Shown here: positions 1-9,270 of the stretch, one piece after another
How the letters are laid out: every line of letters begins with the position of its first letter
Numbering within the stretch: position 1 is the stretch's first letter
Assembly (NCBI RefSeq): GCF_004834005.1
Contig: NZ_STFF01000002.1
Span: 964,898 to 1,028,897, forward strand
Source: Niastella caeni
GTDB lineage: Bacteria > Bacteroidota > Bacteroidia > Chitinophagales > Chitinophagaceae
Direction of reading: 5' to 3'
DNA length: 64,000 nucleotides
Notes under the pieces: generated by a model
Seen by the model: only the letters and a program-made list of their open reading frames with translations
Databases searched by the model: none
What the model was told of the DNA's origin: nothing
Translations under genes and position numbers: made by a program

Positions 1-1
1 T

Positions 2-2476
2 GTTACCATCAATGGTATTACTTATTATAAATACACGTTGCCTGGTACGTATAACTTCAATACGGCCGGCACCTATACCATTCCAATTAAGTCATCCAGT
101 TTATCACTCGATAACTGTAATAATACAGAAGAGTTGAAGATAACCGTGGAAGTAAAACCAAAACCCACGGCTGATTTTACCTTTTCGCATCCCACCGGTT
201 GTATAAAAGATACGGTGGCATTTAGCGGTCCCGCGTCAACAGGCGCCTATACCATAGGGCAATGGAAGTGGACGTTTCCCGATGGCAGCACCGCCGGCGC
301 GCAGAATCCGTTGAAATTACTGTCTGCCACCGGAACGCAGAATATACAACTGGCCGTAGTTACAACTGATGGCTGCGTGTCGAACGTTACCAAACCCATT
401 ACCGTATATGCGCCGCCGGTTACTACCATTAGCGCTGCCCCTTTAGCTATTTGTGAAGATGGCAGCATTACCTTCAGTGAAACCCATTCATACGGCGGTC
501 CGGTGCCCATTAATACCTGGTATTGGGATTTTGGAAATAATACCATAGTTACTGCTACCAATGGCAATGCGCAAACAATACCTTTCCCTGATTACGGAAC
601 GTTTACCGCAAAGCATGTAGTGAAAGTGAGCAATACCTGTGTGAGCGATACGGCGTTTGTGCCGGTTACCGTGTATGCCAAGCCTAAACCGGGTTTCAGC
701 TATCCGGCAGGTTGTTTGCCTGATAATGGCATTGTGCAGTTCACCGATACCACTAAGGTGCCGGATAATCAAGCGATCAGCAGTTGGAGCTGGAACTTCG
801 GCGATCCCAATGCCACGCCGGGTAACCCGAATACATCAACGCAACAAAATCCATCGCATACCTACACCTTTGGCAATTATAATATTCATTTCAGTGTTAC
901 TACTGCCAATGGTTGTACAAAAGATACTACGGTAGCCGCCACGTTTAGTTTGCGACCCCGGTTAAACTATCCGGCCCTGCCGGCCATTTGCGCCAGTGTT
1001 ACCACGCCTGTGTCTGTGGCTACGGCTACGGTTACCAATGGCGTACCAGGCACCGGTGTATACAGTGGTGCGGGCACTACAGCGGCTGGTATGTTTACAC
1101 CTTCTGTTGCCGGCGCCGGAGCGCATTTGATCACATATACCTTTACCTCATCAGGTGGCTGTACGGAATCTATAACAAGCACGATCACCGTATACCCCAA
1201 GCCAACGGCTGTTTTTACAGTCGAAAGCGATATCTGTTTGAATGAGTCGGCAACGATCGACGATCAATCGGGCATTACTTCCGGATCCATTACTTCCTGG
1301 AGGTGGAATTTGGGTGATGGCAACTGGGTGCCCCATACCAATGGAAATTCGTTTTCACACACATGGTCTATATATAACACGTACTCCGTAAAGCTGGTTG
1401 CAGTGAGTGATCAGGGGTGCACCAGTGATACGGCAACCCGGACTGTAACAGTACATCCGCTGCCGGTAACAAATTTTAGTTTACCTGCAGCGGTATGTAT
1501 GCCGGGTGGTGTTGCTGATTTCAAAAATGCCACTACGGTAGCAGATCTGTCAGCACTTGGTTACACGTGGAATTTTGGCGATAACAGCGCGGTGGTTCAT
1601 ACTACCGATGCCAGTCATCCGTATGCTGTTGCCAAGCCTTACGTTGTTCGCCTGGATGCTACGTCTGCCTGGGGATGTGCCAGCAGCGCTTCAAAAACAT
1701 TCAGCGCGTTTTTTGATAAGCCGGTTGCCGCCTTTACGGTTTCACCCGATACTTTATGCCAGGGTTCCGATAATGTATTCGATGATGAAAGTACTTCCAA
1801 TAACAGCACTATTCAGCAATGGAGCTGGAATTTTGGCGATGGCAGTTCTTCCACTAAGCAAGACCCGGTGAAACGCTACCAGCTACCGGGTAACTATACC
1901 GTACAATTGCAGGTGATCAACAGCGCAGGTTGTACTTCGCAAATAGCTACCAAACAGGTAGTGGTTTACCTGCAGCCTGTTGTTGATGCAGGGCCTTCGT
2001 TCACGGTGCCGCAGGGAACGGTGGTGCAATTCAATCCAACCGTAAATGATTCAACAGTGCTATCGTTCAGTTGGGCGCCGGCTTCGGGTTTAAGCGATGC
2101 ACACAAGTTGCGGCCTTTGCTGCAGGCGATGTTTGATGAAACCTATACGCTTACGGCTACAGGTGAAGGGCAATGCACCGCATCTGACTTCCTGAAAGTA
2201 AAAATATTAAAACCGGTTTTAGTGCCTAACGCATTTTCTCCTAATGGCGATGGCATTCATGATACCTGGAATATTACGAACCTGAGCGATTATCCTGGTT
2301 GCACGGTGGAAGTATTCAACCGGTATGGCCAGCGGGTGTATTACTCATATGGGTATGCTACACCGTGGAATGGAACTGTAAGTGGTAAACCATTGCCGAT
2401 GGCTACTTATTACTACGTGATCCATTTGAAGAATGGGTTTAAACCGAGAACGGGTTCAATAACGATAGTGAAGTGA
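2..2476 (+). CDS. PKD-repeat surface protein with gliding-motility/T9SS type B C-terminal domain (5' truncated by window)
   Basis: The reading frame is open from the first bases of the window, so the true start lies upstream; the first in-frame TTG at 38 is not a credible start. At least six PKD-like beta-sandwich units can be seen by their W-x-W-x-F-G-D signature (for example SWSWNFGDP and QWSWNFGDGS), at roughly 100-residue spacing. The last ~90 residues match the gliding-motility-associated (CHU_C, T9SS type B) C-terminal domain, starting with VPNAFSPNGDGIHDTW and ending in a short lysine-terminated strand. Such proteins are exported through the outer membrane by T9SS and act as adhesins or surface polymers. 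The PorP/SprF gene directly downstream fits, because type B cargo usually sits next to a PorP/SprF partner. Family is sure; ligand is unknown. Confidence 0.9.
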   Translation, partial: VTINGITYYKYTLPGTYNFNTAGTYTIPIKSSSLSLDNCNNTEELKITVEVKPKPTADFTFSHPTGCIKDTVAFSGPASTGAYTIGQWKWTFPDGSTAGAQNPLKLLSATGTQNIQLAVVTTDGCVSNVTKPITVYAPPVTTISAAPLAICEDGSITFSETHSYGGPVPINTWYWDFGNNTIVTATNGNAQTIPFPDYGTFTAKHVVKVSNTCVSDTAFVPVTVYAKPKPGFSYPAGCLPDNGIVQFTDTTKVPDNQAISSWSWNFGDPNATPGNPNTSTQQNPSHTYTFGNYNIHFSVTTANGCTKDTTVAATFSLRPRLNYPALPAICASVTTPVSVATATVTNGVPGTGVYSGAGTTAAGMFTPSVAGAGAHLITYTFTSSGGCTESITSTITVYPKPTAVFTVESDICLNESATIDDQSGITSGSITSWRWNLGDGNWVPHTNGNSFSHTWSIYNTYSVKLVAVSDQGCTSDTATRTVTVHPLPVTNFSLPAAVCMPGGVADFKNATTVADLSALGYTWNFGDNSAVVHTTDASHPYAVAKPYVVRLDATSAWGCASSASKTFSAFFDKPVAAFTVSPDTLCQGSDNVFDDESTSNNSTIQQWSWNFGDGSSSTKQDPVKRYQLPGNYTVQLQVINSAGCTSQIATKQVVVYLQPVVDAGPSFTVPQGTVVQFNPTVNDSTVLSFSWAPASGLSDAHKLRPLLQAMFDETYTLTATGEGQCTASDFLKVKILKPVLVPNAFSPNGDGIHDTWNITNLSDYPGCTVEVFNRYGQRVYYSYGYATPWNGTVSGKPLPMATYYYVIHLKNGFKPRTGSITIVK

Positions 2477-2546
2477 GGGGTAAGTTGAAAAGTTAACAAG
2501 TTGATAGAGGAGAAAGTAAAAAAATAAATAAACAAAACGATACGCA

Positions 2547-3542
2547 ATGAGAAACAGCATAATATTACTAACGCTTTTTTTAAGCGTTCAAGCGGTGAAG
2601 GCGCAGGTAGATCCGCATTTTTCGCAATACTATGTCTATCCTGCCTGGCTGAACCCGGCCTTAACAGGAGCATTTGATGGCGATTACCGCATCTCTGGCA
2701 TCTATCGGTCGCAGTGGGGGAATATCAGTAGTCCTTTTACCACGCCGGGTGTGGCCGTTGATTTCACTACGAACAAGAATTCCAACTTCGGCGCCAGTGT
2801 GTTGAACCAAACGGCTGGCGATGGCGGTTATAATTATCTCACTGCCTATGCCAGTTATGCCTATAATGGGGTACGGTTCGGGCCGCAGGAAAATCATCGC
2901 GTGGTGATGGGGATGCAGATCGGGGTCATTCAACGGCGGTTCAACCGGTCGAAACTGACGTTTGGCGATCAGTGGAACCCGATCACCGGTTATAACCCGG
3001 GCGCTATTTCTGCAGAAGCGTTCAGTAAAACTTCTTCCACTTCATTTGATGCGGCTGCCGGTATTCTGTATTACGATGCTCAGCCGGGTAAAAGAATGAA
3101 TTTATTTGGCGGTTTTGCCGTATCGCACCTTACGCGGCCCGATGATAAATTCAGTGAGTCAGGTAAAGCCCGCCTGCCCATGCGATATACCGGTCATGCA
3201 GGTGTTAGAATAACGTTATCGGATGTTCTCAGTTTAACGCCTAATATCTTATACCTGAAGCAAGGTTCGGCAACGGAAAAAATGGTGGGCGCGTATGCCC
3301 GCTTAATAGCTGCCCCCGGCACCGATGTAATGCTTGGCGCTAATTACCGCTTTAAAGATGCCTTGTCTCCCTTTGTTGGCTTTGCTCATAAAAATATTGT
3401 GCTGGGTGTGAGCTATGATGTGAACACATCTACCCTCGGAAAGATGGCGAATGGCTCCAACAGCTTTGAAATATCATTGTCCTTTATTGGTAGAAGATCA
3501 GTAAAGACACCCGAAGTAGATTTTGTCTGTCCGCGCTTATAG
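2547..3542 (+). CDS. PorP/SprF family type IX secretion system outer-membrane protein
   Basis: The 331-residue product begins with a signal peptide ending at VKAQ and continues with DPHFSQYYVYPAWLNPALTG, the diagnostic N-terminus of PorP/SprF proteins. The remainder is alternating amphipathic strands typical of a 14-strand outer-membrane barrel. In Flavobacterium SprF is needed to deliver the adhesin SprB, and PorP-like partners are usually encoded directly after their type B cargo. Here the gene lies 70 bp after the PKD adhesin, so co-transcription and a dedicated partner role are likely. The ATG at 2547 is favoured because it yields a complete signal peptide. A strong terminator follows at 3564-3591. 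Confidence 0.9.
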   Translation: MRNSIILLTLFLSVQAVKAQVDPHFSQYYVYPAWLNPALTGAFDGDYRISGIYRSQWGNISSPFTTPGVAVDFTTNKNSNFGASVLNQTAGDGGYNYLTAYASYAYNGVRFGPQENHRVVMGMQIGVIQRRFNRSKLTFGDQWNPITGYNPGAISAEAFSKTSSTSFDAAAGILYYDAQPGKRMNLFGGFAVSHLTRPDDKFSESGKARLPMRYTGHAGVRITLSDVLSLTPNILYLKQGSATEKMVGAYARLIAAPGTDVMLGANYRFKDALSPFVGFAHKNIVLGVSYDVNTSTLGKMANGSNSFEISLSFIGRRSVKTPEVDFVCPRL

Positions 3543-3563
3543 TCATAGGTACACCAATGTCCG

Positions 3564-3591
3564 GCGGTTGGTTTCTACCAACCGCTTTTTT
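3564..3591 (+). terminator. Intrinsic terminator after PorP/SprF gene
   Basis: An 8-bp perfect stem (GCGGTTGG/CCAACCGC) with a 6-base loop is followed by six T residues, 22 bp after the PorP/SprF stop codon. It probably ends the adhesin-PorP transcript before the OmpA gene. Confidence 0.8.
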
Positions 3592-3713
3592 CCCTTCGAC
3601 TTTTCGGCTTCGCTCAAAGCGAGCCCGCTCAGGAACAATACCCTGTCAATATATACAAGAGCGATTGCTGCCTATGAAAACCATGGTAAGAGGTACGTAA
3701 TAAAAACTAACAC

Positions 3714-5714
3714 ATGAAAAAGTTATTAGCCACCGGAATTATTGGTTGTAGTATGTTAGCTGCCAATGCACAGTTTACATACGATTATTTGCGGGCAGCG
3801 GATAATTATTATAAAAAAGCAGATTATTATTCTGCCGCCCAGTATTATGAAAAATATTTAGGCACTGCCAGTCAAAAAATTAAGACGACTGAATATAGCC
3901 CCTATACGGTACCTAATTCGGCGAAGAAGAAAGATGTTCCGGTAAGCAGCCGGCAGTTGGCGGTTTACCGCGTGGCAGAAAGTTACCGGTTGTTGCACGA
4001 CCATGCCAAAGCGGCCACGTATTACGGTCAGGCGGTTGATGCGAATAGTGGCGAATTTCCACTGGCCCGCTATTATTATGCTTTAGAATTGCGTGCGCTG
4101 GCAAATTATGAGCAGTCAGAAAAGGAATTCAATCGTTTCCTCGATGAACATAGGTCCGATGATCAGTATGGCGAATCGGCGAAGAAGGAATTGATGAGCC
4201 TGCGGTTCATTCAAACCCAATTAAAAAAGAAAGACCTGAAACTGTACAGTGTGCAAAAGGCCGGCACTCCGTTAAATACGGAAGGCGCTAATTATGCACC
4301 CGTATGGTTGAACGAGAATACCTTGTTGTTTACCTCTACCCGTGTTGATAGTACTTCTGGCAGGAACCAGTCGCACATTAACCGGGTGTATACTACGCCG
4401 GTAACGGATGGTTTAACCGGTGAAGTGAAACTGTTGCCATTACCACAGGCGAATGCCATGCACCAGGGCGTAGTAAGTCTTACGCCTGATGGGAATACGT
4501 TGTTCCTGACCCGGTGGATGATCGTGGGTGGTAAAAAAGTGTCTGGCATTTACAGCAGTCGTAAAAACGGTAATGGCTGGAGCGAACCGGTGTTGCTGGA
4601 TAGCTTCATTAATGCCACTGGTTTTAGTGCACAACAGCCTTTTGTGATGCCCGGCGGGAATTACCTCTTGTATGCAAGCGACAAAAACGGCGGTTATGGT
4701 GGGTTTGATCTGTGGTATGCCGAACTGGATGAAAGTGGTAAACCGGTGCGTACAGCCAATTTGGGCGATGTGATCAATACCGCTTATGATGAGCAGGCGC
4801 CGTATTATCATGCCCCTTCTTCCTCCCTTGTTTTTTCCGGCAACGGAAGAGTAGGGATGGGCGGCTATGATTTTTTCTATAGCAAAGGCTCAATGGATGC
4901 CTGGGCGGCGCCGGTAAACTTTGGCTACCCGGTAAATTCGGTTAAAGATGATATTTATTTCGTAAGCAAAGGCGGAGTGAAGAATGTGCTGGAAGATGTC
5001 TGGCTTAGCTCTGACCGCGAGGCCACCTGCTGCCTGGAACTGTTCTATTTAAAAAAGGTAATACCTAAAAAGCAGGTGAGCGGACAAGTAGTGTCTTGCG
5101 AGGATAAACTGCCGTTGTCGGGTGTTGCTATAAAGATCATAGATACTATTCAAAATAAAGTAGTGTATACGCAGACCACTGCGGTTGATGGAAATTATTC
5201 CTTTACGCTGGATGAGTTTCAACCGTTGAAGGCTGTGGCTTCTGTAAGTGGCTACAGCGATGGCTCGCTGCCGTTCTATGCGCCGCTGGATGAAGAAGCA
5301 GAACAGTTGACCAACCCGGCTATTTGCCTGGTGAAAGATGTACCGCCGGTTGATGAAGTGATCGTGTTGGATAATGTGTATTATGATTTCGATAAAGCTA
5401 CCCTCAAAAAAGAATCGCATGCTTCGCTTGATAAACTGGTAGCCATGATGACCGCTCATCCGGAGGTTGTTATTGAGCTCAGCGCCCATACTGATAATAA
5501 AGGGAATGATGCATACAATCAACGCCTGTCTGAAGCAAGGGCCCAGGCTTGCGTAGCATACCTGATCAGCAAGGGCATCGATAAGGACCGCCTGCAGGCA
5601 AAAGGATATGGTTCAACACAGCCTATTGCTCCGAACTCTAATGATGATGGCAGCGATAATCCAGAAGGAAGGCAGCAGAATAGAAGGACGGAGTTTAAGG
5701 TATTAGGGAAATAG
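3714..5714 (+). CDS. OmpA-family protein with TPR-like, PD40 and carboxypeptidase-regulatory domains (PorE-like)
   Basis: The 666-residue product has a signal peptide (residues 1-19), tyrosine-rich TPR-like helices (about 20-170), a WD40-like PD40 propeller region (about 190-440, with repeats such as GGYGGFDLWYAELDE), a carboxypeptidase-regulatory beta-sandwich (about 455-530), and a C-terminal OmpA domain from about 546. The OmpA part carries VYYDFDKATL and HTDNKGNDAYNQRLSEARA with the Asp and Arg expected to bind diaminopimelate of peptidoglycan. The domain order matches PorE-type T9SS components and the OmpA proteins beside PorP/SprF cargo genes. It probably anchors the secretion or surface machinery to the cell wall. 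It is framed by two PorP/SprF genes. Start ATG 3714 gives a complete signal peptide. Confidence 0.9.
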   Translation: MKKLLATGIIGCSMLAANAQFTYDYLRAADNYYKKADYYSAAQYYEKYLGTASQKIKTTEYSPYTVPNSAKKKDVPVSSRQLAVYRVAESYRLLHDHAKAATYYGQAVDANSGEFPLARYYYALELRALANYEQSEKEFNRFLDEHRSDDQYGESAKKELMSLRFIQTQLKKKDLKLYSVQKAGTPLNTEGANYAPVWLNENTLLFTSTRVDSTSGRNQSHINRVYTTPVTDGLTGEVKLLPLPQANAMHQGVVSLTPDGNTLFLTRWMIVGGKKVSGIYSSRKNGNGWSEPVLLDSFINATGFSAQQPFVMPGGNYLLYASDKNGGYGGFDLWYAELDESGKPVRTANLGDVINTAYDEQAPYYHAPSSSLVFSGNGRVGMGGYDFFYSKGSMDAWAAPVNFGYPVNSVKDDIYFVSKGGVKNVLEDVWLSSDREATCCLELFYLKKVIPKKQVSGQVVSCEDKLPLSGVAIKIIDTIQNKVVYTQTTAVDGNYSFTLDEFQPLKAVASVSGYSDGSLPFYAPLDEEAEQLTNPAICLVKDVPPVDEVIVLDNVYYDFDKATLKKESHASLDKLVAMMTAHPEVVIELSAHTDNKGNDAYNQRLSEARAQACVAYLISKGIDKDRLQAKGYGSTQPIAPNSNDDGSDNPEGRQQNRRTEFKVLGK

Positions 5715-5837
5715 CAAGTCGCTAGTAGCGAGTGGGGAAAAGCGGGGATAGGGTGGTAGGTATATCAGGAACTTTGAATAAAGGCCCTACTAACCATTTA
5801 CTACTAGCTACCAGCCGGTATAATAAAAACGTAGCAC

Positions 5838-6857
5838 ATGAAAAAGTTATTATTCAGTTGTTTGTTCGCAATTGTAAGCATACAAACTCAGGCACAACAA
5901 AAACCGCACTACACCCAATATATCCTCAATCAGTATATCATAAATCCGGCGCTGACGGGTATTGAAAATTATACTGATATTAAAGCCAGTCACCGGCATC
6001 AGTGGGCAGGTGTGCAGGATGCGCCGGTTACCACGTATGTAACCCTTCATACGCCCATCAATAAAAAAGATTTTCGCACCACAGCGACCTCTTTTGAGAT
6101 GCCGGGCGAAAATCCGCGCGGTAAGCGGTATTGGGAAGAATACACGGCTGCCGAACCGCATCATGGTGTTGGGTTGCAGGTGATCAATGACCGCACCGGT
6201 CCGTTGAATTATTTCTCTGCTTACGGCACCTATGCCTATCATATAGGCATCAGTGTAAGAACTACGCTGGCGGCCGGTTTTGGCGCCGGGTTCACCAGTA
6301 TCAGCTTAAATAGCAGTAAACTCGATTTTGGCAATGTGCAGGTTGATCCCGCAGTATATAATAATGGCATGATCAATACCATGAAGCCCGATTTTATGGC
6401 CGGTGTATACCTGTATTCAGCCGATTATTTTGTGGGGCTTTCTGCACAACAGATCATTCCGCAGAAAGTGAGCTTTTCAGACAATGCGGTGAAAACAACC
6501 AATGGCAAAATGGTGCCGCATTTGTTTGCCACTGCCGGGTATCGCTTTTTATTGGGAGAAGATTTCAACCTGATCCCTTCGGTGATGGTAAAATATGTGC
6601 AACCGATGCCCATCCAGTTCGATGTGAATGCGAAGCTGCAATACCTCGATGTAGCGTGGTTTGGGGCAGGTTACCGGTTTAATGATGGCTTCGCCGGGAT
6701 GGTTGGCCTGAATATCGGTCACAAATTCAACATCGGGTACTCTTACGACTATACCACTTCCGGTTTAAACATAGTGAGTAAAGGCTCACACGAAATAATG
6801 GTGGGCTTTCTACTCGGAAATAAATACGATGATGGCTGCCCGAAGAATGTATGGTGA
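5838..6857 (+). CDS. Second PorP/SprF family membrane protein
   Basis: The 339-residue product has a signal peptide ending near IQTQAQQ, then KPHYTQYILNQYIINPALTG, the canonical PorP/SprF N-terminus, and a barrel of amphipathic strands. It contains a charged insert around residues 80-105 (KRYWEEYTAAEP) that the first paralogue lacks, so the two are divergent copies. It lies 123 bp after the OmpA gene in the same direction and likely belongs to the same surface-display module. Whether it serves the upstream PKD adhesin or another cargo elsewhere cannot be told from the window. Confidence 0.9.
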   Translation: MKKLLFSCLFAIVSIQTQAQQKPHYTQYILNQYIINPALTGIENYTDIKASHRHQWAGVQDAPVTTYVTLHTPINKKDFRTTATSFEMPGENPRGKRYWEEYTAAEPHHGVGLQVINDRTGPLNYFSAYGTYAYHIGISVRTTLAAGFGAGFTSISLNSSKLDFGNVQVDPAVYNNGMINTMKPDFMAGVYLYSADYFVGLSAQQIIPQKVSFSDNAVKTTNGKMVPHLFATAGYRFLLGEDFNLIPSVMVKYVQPMPIQFDVNAKLQYLDVAWFGAGYRFNDGFAGMVGLNIGHKFNIGYSYDYTTSGLNIVSKGSHEIMVGFLLGNKYDDGCPKNVW

Positions 6858-6888
6858 GGGAACGTGAAACGGCATACGTGAAATCGGG

Positions 6889-6904
6889 CCCGACAGCTAT
6901 CGGG
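6889..6904. repeat. Near-palindromic CCCGA-AGCT-TCGGG repeat
   Basis: CCCGACAGCTATCGGG is a near-perfect palindrome 31 bp after the second PorP gene. Elements of this shape are common as short dispersed palindromes in Bacteroidota intergenic DNA (recalled knowledge). It could fold as a weak terminator but has no T-tract. Confidence 0.45.
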
Positions 6905-7010
6905 GCGGCAATTTCTGTAACCTGCAACTTGTAACTCCTGTCAACCGGTACCCGGTAACTGGTAACAGGCAACTAGTTTATTCATCAAATACAAAATAAA
7001 AACCAAGAAC

Positions 7011-7580
7011 ATGAAACGCACAAATCAAATTAGCCTGCGCCTTATCTTTTATTACATGCTGGCTATTGCATTAACGGTTACTGCCTGCAAAAAAGGGGAT
7101 ACTGGCCCGCAAGGAGAGAAAGGCGACAAAGGCGAAAAGGGTGACAAGGGCGACAAAGGCGACAAGGGTGAAACCGGGTCCGCCAATGTACAGTATTCGC
7201 CCTGGTTAGATCTTGCTTTTGCGCAGGATGCTACCAGCGGTGTTTTCTTTACGCAGATCACTGAGCCAAAGGTTACCGATAATTTATTGTCGAACGGGGA
7301 AATAAAAGTGTATATCAACTTTGGTACTGCCGCTAATAAAGTAATAACACCGTTACCATTCCGGGAAGGCAATGCCCAGATCACGCCTTTTTATGCAGTA
7401 GGCACTATTGAGCTGGATGCCAATGTAAATGCTTCTACGGGTACCGATCAGGCCACCGGCGCTAAATTCCGCCAGTACCGGTACATCCTTATTCCGGGTG
7501 GCGCCACCGTGCGTATGGGCAAACAGGTTGACTGGAATAATTATGAAGAAGTTAAAGCATATCTCGGGTTAAAGGACTAA
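7011..7580 (+). CDS. Collagen-like-repeat lipoprotein
   Basis: The 189-residue product begins with a lipoprotein signal (hydrophobic stretch then LTVTACKKG, lipidated Cys about residue 26). Directly after the Cys comes a short collagen-like run of G-x-x triplets (GDTGPQGEKGDKGEKGDKG and on, about 10 triplets), followed by a ~140-residue beta-rich globular domain. The triplets probably form a short triple-helical stalk, which would make the surface lipoprotein a trimer (inference). No enzyme motif is visible in the globular part. The gene has its own strong terminator 115 bp downstream, so it is probably monocistronic. Confidence 0.8.
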   Translation: MKRTNQISLRLIFYYMLAIALTVTACKKGDTGPQGEKGDKGEKGDKGDKGDKGETGSANVQYSPWLDLAFAQDATSGVFFTQITEPKVTDNLLSNGEIKVYINFGTAANKVITPLPFREGNAQITPFYAVGTIELDANVNASTGTDQATGAKFRQYRYILIPGGATVRMGKQVDWNNYEEVKAYLGLKD

Positions 7581-7694
7581 TGATCTTTTACCGTGCTACG
7601 GTTTGGAACCCTGGCACGGTTAATAGTCATAACGTAACCACGCTACCGCATTTAAATTGGTATGGGCAGTGCTTTTTCTCGTGCGTTACGTTTG

Positions 7695-7719
7695 GCCCCG
7701 GCGAACAGCCGGGGTTTTT
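7695..7719 (+). terminator. Intrinsic terminator after collagen-like lipoprotein
   Basis: A 7-bp GC stem (CCCCGGC/GCCGGGG) with loop GAACA is followed by TTTTT. Confidence 0.85.
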
Positions 7720-7800
7720 GTATTTTAAAGAGTATTCGTTATCCCGCTAGGTAGTTATATTTATTGTTGCTATAAGCCGTTCATACTGTATCATTATCCA

Positions 7801-8418
7801 ATGTTCCATCCCGTTATCTGGTATGAACCAGAACTTATGAGTAACTCCTTATTTAAAAAAATCAATATCTTCCTCAAGGTCAATGAACAAACCATCGATG
7901 GCTACTTCAATGCCAATGACCCGGCGCCTATTTATAAAAGGCAATTGAGCCAGGAGTTTGAGGAGTATATTATGAACTATGCGCCCAGCATAAAAAGATA
8001 TTCAACCGTTACCTATAAATTGAACTGTGTAAGTGAATCTGATAAAGAATATATAGAACCGTTGGTGCATGCCATTCGCCGGCATTTTTCATTAAAAAAA
8101 TCCATTAAAGAGGCGGAGTTTAAAAAATTTAAAAAGCGCAACTGGATGCTCCTGGCATTTAGTCTCATTGTTGTTATGTTCTTTCAGGGGGTAATGCCGG
8201 TCTTGTTTAATGAGGAGCATCGCATACATTCTGCCTTTAGCAACGCATTGGATGTATTTAGCTGGGTAATACTTTGGAAGCCTATTGAAAAACTCATCTT
8301 TTACTGGAACCCTTTCTTAAAAGAGATCTCCATTTTCGATAAGCTCATCAATGCGCCCATCATAATCGTAGGTGAGAAAAAGAAAATGGAACCGGAACCG
8401 GTGGAGCATGCTGCATGA
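7801..8418 (+). CDS. Hypothetical membrane protein
   Basis: The 205-residue product is unrecognised. The N-terminal ~110 residues are soluble and alpha/beta; two hydrophobic segments follow (about 117-136 and 148-165) and then a charged C-terminal tail. An alternative start at ATG 7837 (MSNSLFKKI) would remove 12 residues and is equally plausible, since neither ATG has a clear ribosome site. The stop overlaps the start of the next gene by four bases (ATGA), so the two are translationally coupled and their products probably act together at the cell envelope. Confidence 0.7.
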   Translation: MFHPVIWYEPELMSNSLFKKINIFLKVNEQTIDGYFNANDPAPIYKRQLSQEFEEYIMNYAPSIKRYSTVTYKLNCVSESDKEYIEPLVHAIRRHFSLKKSIKEAEFKKFKKRNWMLLAFSLIVVMFFQGVMPVLFNEEHRIHSAFSNALDVFSWVILWKPIEKLIFYWNPFLKEISIFDKLINAPIIIVGEKKKMEPEPVEHAA

Positions 8419-9101
8419 TAAAGCTTCCTTCCATATTGCTTCTCTTCCTGGCGTTCATGAGCCGGCCTGGCTTTAGTCAGTCAGCCGTCATGTTAGAACA
8501 ATATCACCTGGTAAACAGCGGTCAGCCCTATTTATATATGCCGGTTATGCATTACCAGCATTCGAAGAACTGGTATGCAGAAGCGCGCTACAATTATGAA
8601 GATGCAGAAACCTTTTCGCTCTACCTGGGCCGCACCTTTTCGGTTCAAAAAAGGGACTTTAACTTTTCCTTCGTGCCCATGCTGGGCGGATCGCTGGGGC
8701 GGTTCAAGGGTGTGTCAACCGGGTTGAACATTGATATGGAGCTCAATAAATTCTTCTTTTCTTCCCAATCACAATATTCACGGTCAACCGCCGTCTATGG
8801 CGATTACTTCGTGTATAACTGGTCTGAGGTGGGGTATCAAAGCCTGAAATGGTTTTACGCAGGTGTGTCTGTTCAACATACGCACGACCGGGTGATCGGC
8901 AATGAGCTGCAACCCGGGGTAATGATCGGCTTTACCTTTAACAGATTCACCATTCCGGTGTATACATTCGAGCCGTTTAACAGTGGAAGGAACTTTATCG
9001 TTGGTGTTACCATGGAATGGACCCGCAAAAAGAAAAAACAGCCTGCATATCCTGTAGTAAAAGGCGATCCGCCGCCTGCTGTCAGCAATGCTGCCTATTA
9101 A
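8415..9101 (+). CDS. Predicted outer-membrane beta-barrel protein, function unknown
   Basis: The 228-residue product has a signal peptide (about 1-21, ending GFSQ) and then regularly spaced amphipathic beta strands with aromatic girdles (for example NWYAEARYNYEDAETFSLYLG), as in small outer-membrane barrels. It ends in a proline-rich tail. It overlaps the preceding membrane-protein gene by 4 bp. No catalytic motif is visible. The pair resembles small accessory envelope operons in Bacteroidota, but I do not recognise the family. Confidence 0.7.
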   Translation: MIKLPSILLLFLAFMSRPGFSQSAVMLEQYHLVNSGQPYLYMPVMHYQHSKNWYAEARYNYEDAETFSLYLGRTFSVQKRDFNFSFVPMLGGSLGRFKGVSTGLNIDMELNKFFFSSQSQYSRSTAVYGDYFVYNWSEVGYQSLKWFYAGVSVQHTHDRVIGNELQPGVMIGFTFNRFTIPVYTFEPFNSGRNFIVGVTMEWTRKKKKQPAYPVVKGDPPPAVSNAAY

Positions 9102-9270
9102 GCCTGTAAGTTAGTTTGGATAAGCATTTTTACTTAGTGTTGTTTTAGGAAACCAGTAATTCTATTTTTCGAAACAATTAGAAGCGAAATAGCAGGTGAT
9201 AGACTCCGTTATTTTGTGGTTATAAACCATTAATTGAAATCTGATTGTCTGATGTCCTAAAGATAACCGT

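Noticed and set aside
3523..3717. Open frame of 64 codons between PorP and OmpA genes
   Set aside because: It runs across the terminator at 3564-3591, overlaps both neighbours and has no recognisable feature.
7052..7384. Minus-strand frame with SPLSPLSPLSPF repeats
   Set aside because: It is only the antisense of the collagen-like triplets of the lipoprotein gene.
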